NCBI GenBank assembly: GCA_023333565.1
Contig: JAJKFH010003937.1
Location: 950,001-1,014,000, forward strand
DNA: 64,000 nucleotides
Source of the DNA: Puffinus mauretanicus
Taxonomy: Eukaryota > Chordata > Aves > Procellariiformes > Procellariidae
Reading direction: 5' to 3'
The notes under the pieces are model-generated. The model saw only the letters and a list, made by a program, of their open reading frames with translations, made no database searches and was not told the DNA's origin. How positions within the stretch are numbered: position 1 is the stretch's first letter; each line of letters begins with the position of its first letter. Below, piece after piece: positions 24,591 through 36,500 of the stretch. Made by a program: the position numbers and the translations under genes.

Positions 24591-25835
24591 GTGAGTACCG
24601 GGCAGGACCGGACGGGACGCCCCGTCGGACGGACGGGGTGAACGGGGCCCGTCGGCCGCCGGGAAGGGCCGCGGAGTGCTCGGCCCCGGCCCGGCCCCCG
24701 CTGGCGGGGTGGGGGTGGGGGGGCATGTCGCACCCTCCCTGCTTTCGGGGAAGAGCGAATTGTCATGGCTTAAGGGGGGAGGAGGGAACTCTGTGAAAAC
24801 CAGGGTGGCTTTTTTTTTTCCCTTTCCACCCCACCCGGGGTTGATTCCCCCGAAGGGGCGCGATGCGATGGATAACGCTCGTTTTCTCAGATTCTGCTTA
24901 TTTACAGCGTTCGGGCAAGGGGAAGAAATATGTTTGTTTTTTAGCATTAATTCTGACTAAACGGTCTGTGAAATGCAATGCTAGAAAGTAAAATCTGCCG
25001 GCTTGTATGGGGTGGGAAAGCACCCCTAGCCTGGTACTCAGCTGCCTTCGCTGAGGCATGCACAGCTACCTGTCCGTCCGTCCGTGTGATGGAGGGACAG
25101 GGATAGCCCAGAAGCGCATGGCTTCCCCCGGCGTCTGTGGTGCCTTCCACCGGGAGCGGAGGCGGCGGGTACCTGCCCGGGGGCTCGCCTCGGTGCTTCC
25201 CCCAGCCGGGTCGGAGGGGGAGGGCTCGGCCGTCGGGCGTGCCGGTACCGGCTGCCGTGCGACCCCCGCGCTGTCGCTCTGTTGCAGGCAGCGCCAAGGG
25301 GAGCGGAGCGGCGGCGGCGGGCAACGGGGAGCGGGGGTCCTTCCTCTCGCCCCCCCAGCAGGACTGTAAGGAGGAGAAGGAGAAGCCGCTGGGACCCGCC
25401 TCGCCCTCCTGCGGGGACCGGCAGCGCGACGGCGGGGACCGGCAGGCCGGTGCCGCCAAGAAGAAGACGCGCACGGTGTTCAGCCGCAGCCAGGTCTATC
25501 AGCTGGAGTCCACCTTCGACATGAAGCGCTACCTGAGCAGCTCGGAGCGGGCCTGCCTGGCCTCCAGCCTGCAGCTCACCGAGACCCAGGTGAAGACCTG
25601 GTTCCAGAACCGCAGGAACAAGTGGAAACGGCAGCTCTCGGCCGAACTGGAGGCGGCCAACATGGCCCACGCCTCGGCGCAGACTCTGGTGGGGATGCCG
25701 CTGGTGTTCAGAGACAATTCCCTCCTCCGAGTGCCGGTCCCCCGGTCCATCGCCTTCCCCGCCCCTCTCTACTACCCCGGCAGCAACCTCTCGGCCTTAC
25801 CGCTCTACAACCTCTACAACAAGATCGACTACTGA
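24314..25835 (+). CDS. HMX2: HMX2 (NKX5-2) homeobox transcription factor, complete
   Basis: The CDS joins 24314-24590 and 25288-25835 (274 aa; the human protein is about the same length). A 697-bp GT-AG intron splits codon 93 (G|GC). It is a tandem paralogue of HMX3, and the two act partly redundantly in inner-ear and neuroendocrine development in mouse. Residues 20-26 (FTIQSIL) are an EH1 Groucho-binding motif. An acidic Ser/Glu/Asp stretch follows at about residues 52-62. The homeodomain is residues 150-209 (25458-25637), with W48, F49, N51 and R53 present and Thr at position 47, the feature that separates HMX2 from HMX3. The tail [15 protein letters not shown] and the end [13 protein letters not shown] match known HMX2 proteins. 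The start has A at -3. Confidence 0.97.
25288..25835 (+). CDS. HMX2: HMX2 coding exon 2 (homeobox exon)
   Basis: The acceptor is CTGTTGCAG|GC. The exon encodes the rest of residue 93 to residue 274, including the homeodomain and the C-terminal tail. Stop TGA at 25833-25835. Confidence 0.95.
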
Positions 25836-26125
25836 GCCGCCGCGCTCCCCTCCCCGCGGCCGCCCCGTCGGGGCCGGGGCCGGGGCCGCCGCGGGGGCTC
25901 CGTGCGGGGCTCGGCCCGCCTCCGCGGCGGGGACAGAGGAACGAAACTGATGGGAGGGACGGGGAAACGGAGAGCCCGGGGCACCGGGGGCACTCCCCAC
26001 CCCTCCCCTCCCGCTATCCTGCCACTTGAAGAAAAAAAAAATTAATTAAAAAAGCGTTATTTCAGATCTGTAAATATTTTTAAAGAAAGAAAGAAAAAAA
26101 AAATAAAACGTTTTAAGCCTCGTTT
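25836..26125 (+). other. HMX2: HMX2 3' untranslated region (inferred)
   Basis: About 200 nt of GC-rich sequence is followed by an AT-rich tail with AATAAA at 26102-26107, then a T/G-rich stretch. A 3' UTR of about 290 nt follows from this signal. Confidence 0.65.
26102..26107 (+). promoter_or_regulatory. HMX2: HMX2 polyadenylation signal AATAAA
   Basis: Canonical hexamer at the end of an A-rich tail, 267 nt after the stop, followed by a TTTGTAAATTT-type downstream region. It is the first good signal after HMX2. Confidence 0.7.
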
Positions 26126-26800
26126 GTAAATTTGCCAGCTCCATCGCATGTTCCCGCCGGGCGGACCTGCCCGGAGGGGTACCCCGGGACCGGGAGGTGC
26201 CCCGCTGGCCGGGCCGGGCTCGGCGGGGAGCCGCCGCTGCGGGAAGGACCCGCGGCCCCTGGTACCGATGGACGGGAGAGCGAAAACGACATGTAACACC
26301 GAGGGTTTGGGTTTTTTTCTGCCTCCTGCTCGTTATCTCGTTTCCTGCAGGGAATCCCGGGCGGGCCTGCCGGTACCCCTGCCCGTGGCCCCGAGGGACC
26401 GGGAGGGCTCGGTCCCCTGGAAGAGGAAGGGCCTTTCTCAAACGCTCAGAAGCGGTTTCGGAAACGGGGATCTTTTTTTTCCTGGTTTGCGGAGTATTTT
26501 GCTAAAAGCCGCGGTGACAGGTAGCGGGCTCGCAGCTCCCGGTGACTGACCCCAGTGCTCAGCGGCTCCGCTCCCCGCCCCGGGGCACCCACGGCTGCCT
26601 CCCCACGGAGGTCGGGGTCAACCGTTCACACAAAAAAGTAAATCCCGCAGCAAGTGGTACTTAAACCGCGGCCACCGGCTCCGCGGGTACCGCCGGTATG
26701 TTTGCGGCAGCAGTAACGAGGGGTAACGAACAAAAAAAAGAGAAATAAAAGATCCGAAGGGATAAATCCGGTGATTTTCAACGCGTGGGAACGAGAAAGC
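26126..26800. other. HMX2-BUB3 spacer, proximal part
   Basis: The spacer between the HMX2 poly(A) site and the BUB3 first exon is only about 1.4 kb. This part is GC-rich, with a few TAAACC-type words near 26660, and shows no gene. There is a short GTAGCGG triplication near 26858-26876. Confidence 0.5.
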
Positions 26801-27332
26801 TCTCCCGGCGCTTCACAGCCCGTATTTTAAGCCGTGGGCCCCGATTTGCAGCCCGGTAGCGGGTAGCGGGTAGCGACGGGCCGGGGTGAGCTCAGCCCTG
26901 CTGCCGGCGGGGACGCCACGGTGAGCATCGGCACCGGGCGCCCGCGCCGCCGCTCCGCCCTCCGGACTCTTTTTTTAGGGGGAATAATTCGTATTTCGGC
27001 TTTGCCCGTTAACGTTATTACAGCCCAGCAGGAGCTGTCCCTACCCCCGCGGCACGGGCCTGGCGCCTGGCAGGGACCCCACCGGGCCCCGGCCCGCCGC
27101 CGCCTCCCGCGGGGGGAGCCGGACAGCGCTCACCCCGACAGCGGCCCCGGCACCCCTGCGCGGGGGTGAGGCCGCCGCAGCCCCTCCCGGGGGACGCCTG
27201 TGTGGCTCCTCCGGGGTCCCGCTACGCCGCCCCCGCCGCCGCCCAGGACCCCCCGTTAGCAGCCGCTGATGATAAAGGGAGCGGCGGGGAGCGGCAGCCG
27301 CCCGGCCCCCTCCGCCTCGCTGGGCCCGGTGG

Positions 27333-27351
27333 ACTACACGTCCCAGCATGC
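27333..27351 (+). promoter_or_regulatory. BUB3: ZNF143/THAP11-type promoter element
   Basis: ACTACACGTCCCAGCATGC is a near-perfect match to the long SBS-type ZNF143/THAP11 element (ACTACAnnTCCCAGnATGC). It lies about 150-200 bp upstream of the inferred BUB3 TSS. Sites of this kind mark promoters of cell-cycle and housekeeping genes. Binding is inferred. Confidence 0.8.
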
Positions 27352-27432
27352 TCCGCGGCAGCGCGGCGGCACGCCGGGAGCTGCGGGCGCGCGGGGTACG
27401 CCGGGACGCGCAGTTCCGCCCTTTCGAACGGG

Positions 27433-27437
27433 CCAAT
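27433..27437 (+). promoter_or_regulatory. BUB3: CCAAT box of the BUB3 promoter
   Basis: GGGCCAATAGC in the CpG island, about 80 bp downstream of the ZNF143-type site. NF-Y boxes at this spacing are common in mitotic-gene promoters. Confidence 0.6.
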
Positions 27438-27477
27438 AGCGGGGCGGCGCGGGGTGGCTGGGCGCGGCGTGCGGTAG

Positions 27478-27489
27478 TGCGCCTGCGCG
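27478..27489 (+). promoter_or_regulatory. BUB3: NRF1-like site near the BUB3 start
   Basis: TGCGCCTGCGCG differs by one base from the NRF1 consensus YGCGCAYGCGCR. It lies just upstream of, or within, exon 1. Confidence 0.45.
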
Positions 27490-27499
27490 CGGGTGGCGG

Positions 27500-27548
27500 C
27501 GGCGGTTGTCGGCAGGCCGGAGGCGCGGGGCCCGGGCGGAGCGCTGAG
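27500..27548 (+). other. BUB3: BUB3 exon 1, non-coding leader
   Basis: The donor CTGAG|GTGAGG at 27549 lies at the edge of the CpG island. The 5' end is unknown, and 27500 is an estimate just after the NRF1-like site. No in-frame start is needed here, because the ATG begins exon 2. Confidence 0.65.
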
Positions 27549-30500
27549 GTGAGGCCGGGGCCGGGGCCGGGGCCGGGGCCGGGGCCGGGGCCGGGGCCGG
27601 GGCCGGGGCCGGGGCGTGCGGAGGCCTGCGTGGTACGGCTGGGCCTGCGTAGCGGGGCAGCGCTGAGGCGGAGCGGGCGCCTCGGCCTGGGAACGGCCTC
27701 CCCTCTCCCGGGCTGGCGGCTGTCGCCTTTCAGCCTCGCTGGGCGCCGCGGCCTCTCCCGCCGTCCCGGGGCGTCCCGCCTCCGCGTCCGTTCCGCGGCG
27801 GGGCCGCGGGTGCCGGGGCCTTTCCGCCGCTAGCCTCGGCCCTCCCTCGGTTCTCGGGCCCTTCTCTCACTCTCTTCCCTTCCCGCCGCAGCCGGCAGCA
27901 TCTCCCGCATCCCGACGTGCTTCTCCAGGACCGGGCTGCGAGAGCGACCCTGCCTCTGACGCCTCAGTGCTTCCGTGAGCCGCTGCTGCTGCAGGAAGAA
28001 AGCTTTTCCTTGGCGTTGCGTGGAGCAGCGAGAGGAACTCGTACAATATGAAAACGGTACTTTTAATGTCTTCTTCATGAAAGTACAGACGGGGCGTCCT
28101 AACGCTTTCAACGAAGTGGCTTGCTCGTCGAGAAATTCTTCCCGGCTAGCTAAATGATAGCGTGCTATTTGAAGAGGAGCTATAAAAGCACTGATTTCTT
28201 ATCTGTTCAGTAAAAATAGTTTTCGGGAATGATGGAGTTGCAAAGGTGTGCACGCTGTAGTTAAGTCAGCATTACAGTTTCAGCAGCATGCATCTTCCCT
28301 CTAATGTCTTCTTTATGAGTTATCCCTTGTGCTTGAAAATTTTACCCGGAATTTGTTGTTTGAGGTGGGCATGACAATTACTGTTGTTTGGCAATGCCGG
28401 TTGTGAAGCAGTTGCATTTGTGAAAATGTGCAGAACTCTTTGTGTGATTTTTTTTTTTTTTTTTTTTTAGTAACATGTAAAAGGTAGGATATATTTAAAT
28501 TCTGATATTTTATCATTTTTTCTGCGTTAAAAATACCTTTAGGAGATCCTTCCAGCTTTCTGATGTAAGTAACTTTGCTTCCTGCAGTGCTGCTTGTTGA
28601 TTGCTTTTGGGCTGGTTAGTAACTGTTGTACCCGGCGCCTCAAATCCTCACGTTTGTTGTTTGAGTTTTCTGCCACAAGTAGACAAAGCGATTAGAATGT
28701 CCGGTCTAATTCTCGTAGTTGTTCTGAATTCCTTTAGATTTTGTACATCCATCTGAAAGACTCACTGAGGTATGTTTCACCCTTTAAAGTGTGATGATGG
28801 TGCTGCCGAATTTCTCTATAGTATTCATGTAGAAATACGTGTGACAAATTCGCAAGCATATCTGTCTTTTGCCCAAGTATTCCCAAAGCAGAGCAGAAAA
28901 ATGGAGTTAAAAAAGAAGTTATTTCCTATTCTTAAAAGGGTTTTTTAAATCACTTCATGTTTAAATAGCAGAAATAGCACTTTATGTTTACATAGTGGCA
29001 GTTTTTTTGAAGGATGTCTTACAGAACACCTCCAAAGCTCCCACTTAGGAAATTTTTCTAGTGTAAGAATGTGTAGTGCTCACATTATTATACAACTTGA
29101 TGATTGTTCAGTTGCTGACAAGGGCTGAACTAGAAAAATTGTGCGCTAACTTTGAACCTTGTCCTAGTTCATCTGCTCATTCTCTCTTGATTTATTCTCA
29201 GAGGTCTAATCTTAACCTCTACAGTTGTACATACAAATTCGGGAGTGATAGTGTTACAGAAAATCTGAGCTAATTTACTTCTCTGTTCTTTTAACACAAG
29301 GGAAATGTGCTGTTAAGGCTTTCTGAAGCCTTAAAAAAAGTTTTGGCGGTTTTGTTGGTGTAGATACAATGAACGGTATCTTCTTTCAGAGTGTTTGTAA
29401 GGTCTGTGCTGTCTTCCCAGCTGAAATCTGCTGTTCATAGCCTCCGCTCTCCTTCTTTGAATTTTTGTATATACAACTGATTAGTCCTATGAAGTGAGTG
29501 CTGCAGTTACCTTCAGAGTCATTGATCTGTCATTGAATTGTTGATTTTTTTTTTTTTCCCCAGTCACATCACATTTACATGTTTGCTCTATATTTCAGTG
29601 CCCCACAGAGCATAACTTTCCTTTCTTATCTGACCTTCTTTAGGCTCTAAGAGGAAAAAAAAAAAATCTTAAAGCTGTTTCATTGGAAATATTTTGTAGC
29701 ACTTATGGAAGCCTAAGGATTGGAAAGTTGCAGAGAGCCTGAAACTGTTTGAAAATTGATCCAATTGCAATTCTTGGAAGTATATGACAGTCATACCAAA
29801 TCAGGAACAAATCAATGCTTTTTGTTGGGGTTTTTAAATCGATTCCTTTCTGCCTGCATGTGTTTTTTAAAGTAACTTCTTGATGCTCACAGTAATTTAT
29901 GAATATCTACTTTTAAAAATAGAGCCACATATACAGTAGTGTGGGGGAAAAATACATTTGTAAGTAACAATATCTAAACTTATAGATAATAGTACAAGAA
30001 GTTTATTTTTATTATTGTTGTTTATTCCATGTTGTATCTGATATTTAAATTTAAAAGCTCTCTGTAGGGGGAGGAACTTATCGAGGTTTTGGACAGGGAT
30101 TAGCATCTTGAATTTTAGAGAGTGTCAGAGATCTGGGTGTTCTGAATTTTTTCGTGTAAAAGCTAGCAAACTTTTCAGGTCTACTTCAAGTTACCTTTAA
30201 GATGGATCAGTTAGGTAACTAACTTGCTAGGCTTATGTTCTTGTTATTGCTAAAACTGTATCCGTGCATTACTGTCTTTTCTTCAGATGACGGGATCAAA
30301 CGAATTCAAACTAAATCAAACTCCAGATGATGGTATTTCATCAGTAAAGTTTAGTCCAAATACATCTCAGTTTCTGCTTGTTTCATCCTGGGACACAACT
30401 GTCCGGCTCTATGATGTTCCTGCCAACACCATGAGACTCAAATACCAACATTCAGGAGCTGTCCTTGACTGTGCTTTTTATGTAAGTGTGCGAGGTGGTT

Positions 30501-33500
30501 TTTTTTAATTATTATTTTATAGACATATAGTGCCCAAGGTACTGAGAAGTTGTCAGTCCTTGAAATTAAAGGGATAGTGAAATCCTACCTGAATTCTATG
30601 TTTAAAAAAAATAGCTAACTTAGCTAACTTCTGCTAATTATTCTTCTTTTAATGAATGTTGTTCTAGTCCTAAATATAGGTATTTCCTCTGAAGGGTGCA
30701 CACACACAAGTGATTTACTTCTGGTAGAAGTGGTGGGCAAAAGTAATTTGAGCTGGTTTGTGCTGTTTCTGCAATGGTATGGTAAATTGTGTGCATGTTT
30801 CTTAGAAAGAGTCATACTGGTAGTATATAGCCAGAAATCATTATTCACAATAAATACCCATAGCCAATTATTCTTTTCTTTTTAACATTCTTGTGTTGGG
30901 TTGTTTTGGAAACACGGCATTGTTCCAAGTGAGCCATTTACCAGATACTTGATTTCTGTATTTTTAATGCATGGGATTTGAAATATGAATGGTTTAATTT
31001 TACTGGTGCCACTTTTTTGTTTTGGCCTTTTTTTTTTTTTTTTTTTTTTGAAATAGAAGGCTTCAGTTAGCATCTTCTTTTTTTTGCATTGTATTCTGGC
31101 ATGTCCTCCAGTGACTTGGTCTTGATGTGTTACTGAATGTTTTAAGGGTCAGTTTAAATTTTTAATTCTACTTGTGCTTTTTTCACTCAACATTTTGTCA
31201 CATGGCTAATACCGTACTCTGGATCAACACGCAGGTTCTCATATGGTTTCTAGTTTCCAAATTAGTTTTAGAAGGGATACACTTCAATTAGGTGGAACTG
31301 GCTTAGGTTGGTGGTCATTGAAAAATAAGCATTATGTGTTTTGGTGTTACAGAAATAGAAATTATTTGATTTAGCCTCTAACTGCTTTTGTTTCTTTTTA
31401 TTTTTTTTTAAATTAAAAAAAAATTATAGCTCAAAGTGGTTTACTTAAACATTTTGCAAAGCTTCTGTCATCTGCCTGTTTAGATCTGGGCTGGATCGTA
31501 ACCCTTGTGTCTTAATTCCCATCTTCCCAAAACTCTTGAAAGCAAGTCCTGTGTTGTGAGCCTAGGAGATTAAATGTATAGCAGCCGGGGAAACTTAATG
31601 CATGTCATAAGGTAAAATTTTTTGCTTTATAGGATCCTACCCACGCCTGGAGTGGAGGATTAGATCAGCAATTGAAAATGCACGATCTAAACACGGACCA
31701 AGGTAAGCGGATTGAATTCCGTAAGTGGTCTCAACAACTGGCCTAAATTTCAGATTTATATATGTACATGAACAGAATATATTTCAAGTTTTTTAGATAG
31801 GGGATATTTACTTTAAGTAGTAGCTGTTTAGATGTTGATTGTAAACCTCTATTGACTTAAGTTGTCAGTGTTGGTGCTCAGCAGTCTCCTTTGCTATGCA
31901 GCCCTTTCCCATCACCGAGACACAGAACAAGGCAGTATTCCTTACTGTGTAATCAAAGACTGTGCTGTAACACCTTTAACAGAAGGGCCGAATCTGTTGC
32001 TGCCAAACTGAGGGTTTAAACTTTTCCTGTAATGAATATTCATTGATGTATTTTAAACCTGTGTTTCTTTTTTATTTACTTATTTTAAGGTGAAAATGGA
32101 AGGAAAGGAAATAGCTAGATATTTGTCACGCTGTCGATTTAAGGTTCACGTCATACGTGCCTTTATCGAGCAGAATAACTAGCGGCCCTAGTCAGTACCA
32201 CCTAAAAGCATGGAAGCATTTGGCAGTTTGCCAGAAAGTTTGGTAGATCCTTCTTATAGGATGCCTTGAATTGGATTTCTGATGATAATCCTGCTTTGCC
32301 GTAGGCTACTGTGTCTCAGTTAGGGGGAATTAGCTAAGCTGAACTAAAACTGAGCGTGTTGTTTTCTAAAGGTCTGTGGTTTAGACATATTTAGAATCGT
32401 CTTTCACATATATGGCAGAATGTATATAAAGCTTTTGCTTTGTCAAACACCATGGCCTTATACTACATTTTCTTCTAACAAAACATTGCTCAACAGTGAC
32501 ACGGTTCCAGTGCCTCATTGGTGCAAAATGCAGAGCTAGTTTGTCTAACTTTTTTGTGTGTCTGTATGTGTTTTAAAGAGAAAAGCAAATCTCAGCCTAA
32601 GACAAATGTGGTCACCAGAACCGCCAATAGCCAGGGCTCGACAAACTTGCGTGCGCAGTAATGTTATGAAAAAGGTCAAATAATTCTGTTATAGATGACT
32701 TTCTAGAAGTGTTTATATTCACTTAATGTTTTTATTATAGGTAATATTAATTCCTTTCCTTTATTTTGTCATAATGTTAATATATACAAGCTTAAGTTGC
32801 TTTCTGTATTAGTGTCTGCGTCACAGGTGGTGATACCATTTGATACTGAACACTTCTTTATACCTCTGAAGATCTCTCTGTGGCTGCCTAAAATTCTTAA
32901 CTTCCTTTCATAATCTCAGGAGATATAAGTTTAAATTTAACATTTCTGATCTTTGCAAAAGTTATGCTTCTGAAGCCTGAACTATCTGTAAAGGGACTCC
33001 TAGCATGTCAGTACACCCGTGGGAATGTCAGAAAATAGTGTGTCCTTTTTTTATTCTTTTTTCAACATATTCTGACTGTTTGTAGAGCCAATAAAGTTAC
33101 AATAAATTGTATTTTCTTACAGAAAACCTTGTTGGTGCTCATGATGCTCCTATCAGGTGTGTTGAGTATTGCCCAGAAGTGAACGTCATGGTGACTGGAA
33201 GCTGGGATCAAACAGTTAAGCTGTGGGATCCCAGAACTCCTTGTAATGCAGGAACCTTCTCTCAACCTGAGAAGGTATGTACTGGGTGCTGTATTCCAGG
33301 TGGTATGTTAAATAATAACATCCAGTGACTGCTTAAACATCACTGTACAGGACGTCTGAAACTGAATTGAATTTGAAAAGCTGCGTTTAGTGGTTTTTAA
33401 ACTGTGAAAATGTTGCATTTTAAAACATTGATATTCAGAATATATTGCAGTTTTAGGTTAAGGCTCTCAGCTTTCATCAGTAGGAGAGCATAACTTAATT

Positions 33501-36500
33501 CTTAGTACTCCTGATGGACCAAATTCTTTTAATTTAAAACAAATGTGAGGAAAGAAAACCTAACAAAAACAGCATATGATGTTGACGTAATTGTTAATAA
33601 TCCTTGGCTTGATTGTAATAGGCACTATCGATTTCCTTAAACATTAAGACTTTTAGATATATCAGATCCTGGCAGTCATAAGGTCTGATTGTTTTCAAAT
33701 TTGCATAGAGATATAATAGGAGGCCAGTTACATTGCCTGAAATAATATTTTGTGTTTTCACTTGTATTAAAAGGTTGAACAGAATTGCTTGTATTGTAAT
33801 TTACCTGGCGTTGTACTAATGCCTAGTAAATTCAGACATTCGCCTAATACTAAAATCCTCTGTGCTAATGAGAGACCAAGAGAAATAAGGTAAAATGTAA
33901 TGTCCTAAGCTCTTTCTAATGGCTATATGGTGTGTTAATCTTTATACTGCTTACAGTCGTGTCATTGAAGGAATTACAGAACAGTAATTTCTGTTTTTTT
34001 TCATAGACTCCTAAACACAGGTTGGATTGATGGATAATTTTACATATGAATATTTTTTTGCCTATACCTTTTTTAAATTTCATTTAGCTCTGTCAGATCG
34101 TATTGTCAAGTCGTAATTATGAGCCATCATTATGTTCCCTATTGCATCTAAATAGCTATTACTTTTGTTACAACATAGCTGAATCTACTTCTGGCAAGAC
34201 CTTTGTTCAGAATAAAGTAATTGCATTATTTCTAGTTTTGATTTATAGTTGTATGTAGCATGTAAAGAACTGTGATAAATTGCTGACAGAATATCATATA
34301 ATGGACAGCCACAGTGAATCAAGCTGCTTATTGGTTCAGCAAGGTTCATTATGTCATTTTTTTAATACTGCCTTTGATAAATGTGTACACCTACTCAACT
34401 GCATGACAATGGTTTCATTTGATTTATGATTGTGTGGTGTAGAAAGAATACTTACTATACAGGTGTGACATCAGTTTGTAAAGAAGATTTAAGATATTTA
34501 ATGTTCTTTATGCCTTTGTTTCCATACATGTATACAAACACATTTTATATAATGTTTACTAATATTTTTGGATCAATTTTTACATCAATAACGAAGGGAG
34601 ATTTGAAAAACTGTCTTGTTAAAGTGTGTAACTACCGTTGGCTCAAAGTTTTCTTTCCCTTTTTATACATAAGTAGGATTTGGCAATTGGGATCATCAGA
34701 AATTTTAGGCAACTCCTATGTGAACATCTAAGACATTTCCCATCTTAAGACCTCAGTCTTAAGAGGCAAGTTCAATAATCACATTTTAGAGCAAGAATGC
34801 ATGCTGAATGAATGTGGATTCATTAAAGGAAGTTTTATATACATATACCCCACACATACACACCTGTCTGCTTAGTCTTTTTTATTAGAAATTGACTTTC
34901 TGAAAACATAATTTCTCCAGAAATGTTTATAGCAAATGAAGAGAAAAATTGTTTTGTCTGATATTTCAGTGCAGTCTTACCGGACCCAAAAACTTTATTG
35001 GGCTTTATCAGAGAACCAGAAAGTGAAACTAGGTGCTTGAGTGAAATTGTACAAGCACGTGCCAAAAGTAAATTGAATCCTTCTGGCAGGATGCCAGATC
35101 TCGTACACTTTTGATTCTTGATCTGAGGTATATAGAGTATCTGTTTCCTATGTATTTAGCTGCATTAGATCACTTTTGAAAAAGCTCATTCTTATAGTTT
35201 GCTCTTGTTAGCAGCTCGGTGACAGGACAGCTATTAGGTAGCTGGATTCCGACTTGCTTGTGTATCAACAACTTGTAATTCATTTGATAGCACAGAGTTT
35301 TTGACTGAACCTTTTTTCTTTTTCTTTTTTTAACATATTTCCAGATTAACTGCATCCCAAGTAATATTTGGAAACAGAACGATTTATATGCTGAATATTT
35401 TAATGAGAAATTTGATAAACAAAAATTGAACCTCTGAGCCAACCTTTGGAGTAGAGTTGAAATTCAAAGTGATAGTCTTTTTTAATGATGTTAAGCATAT
35501 TGCTTCCTTCAATTTCACTTAGTTTTATTAAAGTATACAAAGTACTGTTTTTTTAATGATTTCTTGGCAATTTATTCCCTTATATTGACATGAAGCTCAA
35601 CTTGAAGTATTCTGTTTAAAAACAAAAACACGTGATTACCAGATGGAGGAAAACGGAGAAGAAAATGTGTGACATGGTATTGTAGGACTAAACTGCAGGA
35701 TCATGAATTGATGGTGGGGAATGCAAGCTGTGCAGATGAATTCCAATATCCATGCCCTTTTTTCACCCCGTTACTGTGTATCTATTTTCCTCTTGCCTTG
35801 AAATATCCAATAAATTTAAGGCTTGAAATAATTTTTGTGGAAAACTTGAATAATACTGATTTCCCTTTTGAATTATACATAAATACTTCTGTATACCTGT
35901 AGCATTTAAAATGGGTAATACCAGCAAAAGGAAGAAATCTCATGGTGGAAGATTATTTAGATATCACTGAGATCTGGAGACAGTTGTAACTGAACAAACG
36001 TGCTTGAAATTCAGAATTGCACAAGTGCATATGCATATTAATTTTTTTTTTTCCTAAATTTGTTATATGTAGTATGGGGCTGCATTGGGCTTGATTTTTT
36101 TGAGCTGTGTGCTAGGGTACAGAATTAAGGGTGAGCTTTTGAAATGCTACATCAGTGTCTTATCACTAACCAGCTGCATACTACTGCTGTTTGTCCCAAA
36201 TTTGAGTTATAAATTGAAGCAGAGGGGAAATCTATAGCTATAGGCTTTATTGTAGATGTCACCTGTTTTGTTATTGCATATTGCCGACATTTTATTTTGT
36301 ACAAAGAACAATGGATATCCAGGCTGATGTGTTAAATATTGTAATTTTTTTTTTAAAGGTCTACACGCTTTCTGTGTCTGGAGATAGACTAATTGTGGGG
36401 ACAGCAGGTCGGAGAGTGCTGGTGTGGGATTTGCGGAACATGGGTTATGTTCAGCAGCGAAGAGAATCAAGTCTGAAATACCAGACCCGCTGTATCAGAG

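Larger units (their letters stand above)
26801..27850. other. BUB3: BUB3 CpG island promoter
   Basis: A CpG-dense kilobase surrounds BUB3 exon 1. It lacks a TATA box and carries CCAAT, ZNF143-type and NRF1-like elements, as usual for a housekeeping promoter. Confidence 0.75.

Noticed and set aside
23155..24766. Long minus-strand open frames (364 and 295 codons) upstream of HMX2
   Set aside because: High GC content removes stop codons. The translations are Gly/Pro/Arg/Ala-rich with no domains, and one overlaps HMX2 exon 1 in antisense.
16723..26656. CAAGTG words (HMX-type binding sites) near 16723, 19452, 19998, 26023 (reverse) and 26651
   Set aside because: The number is about what chance predicts for a hexamer on both strands of this length, so autoregulation cannot be argued from it.
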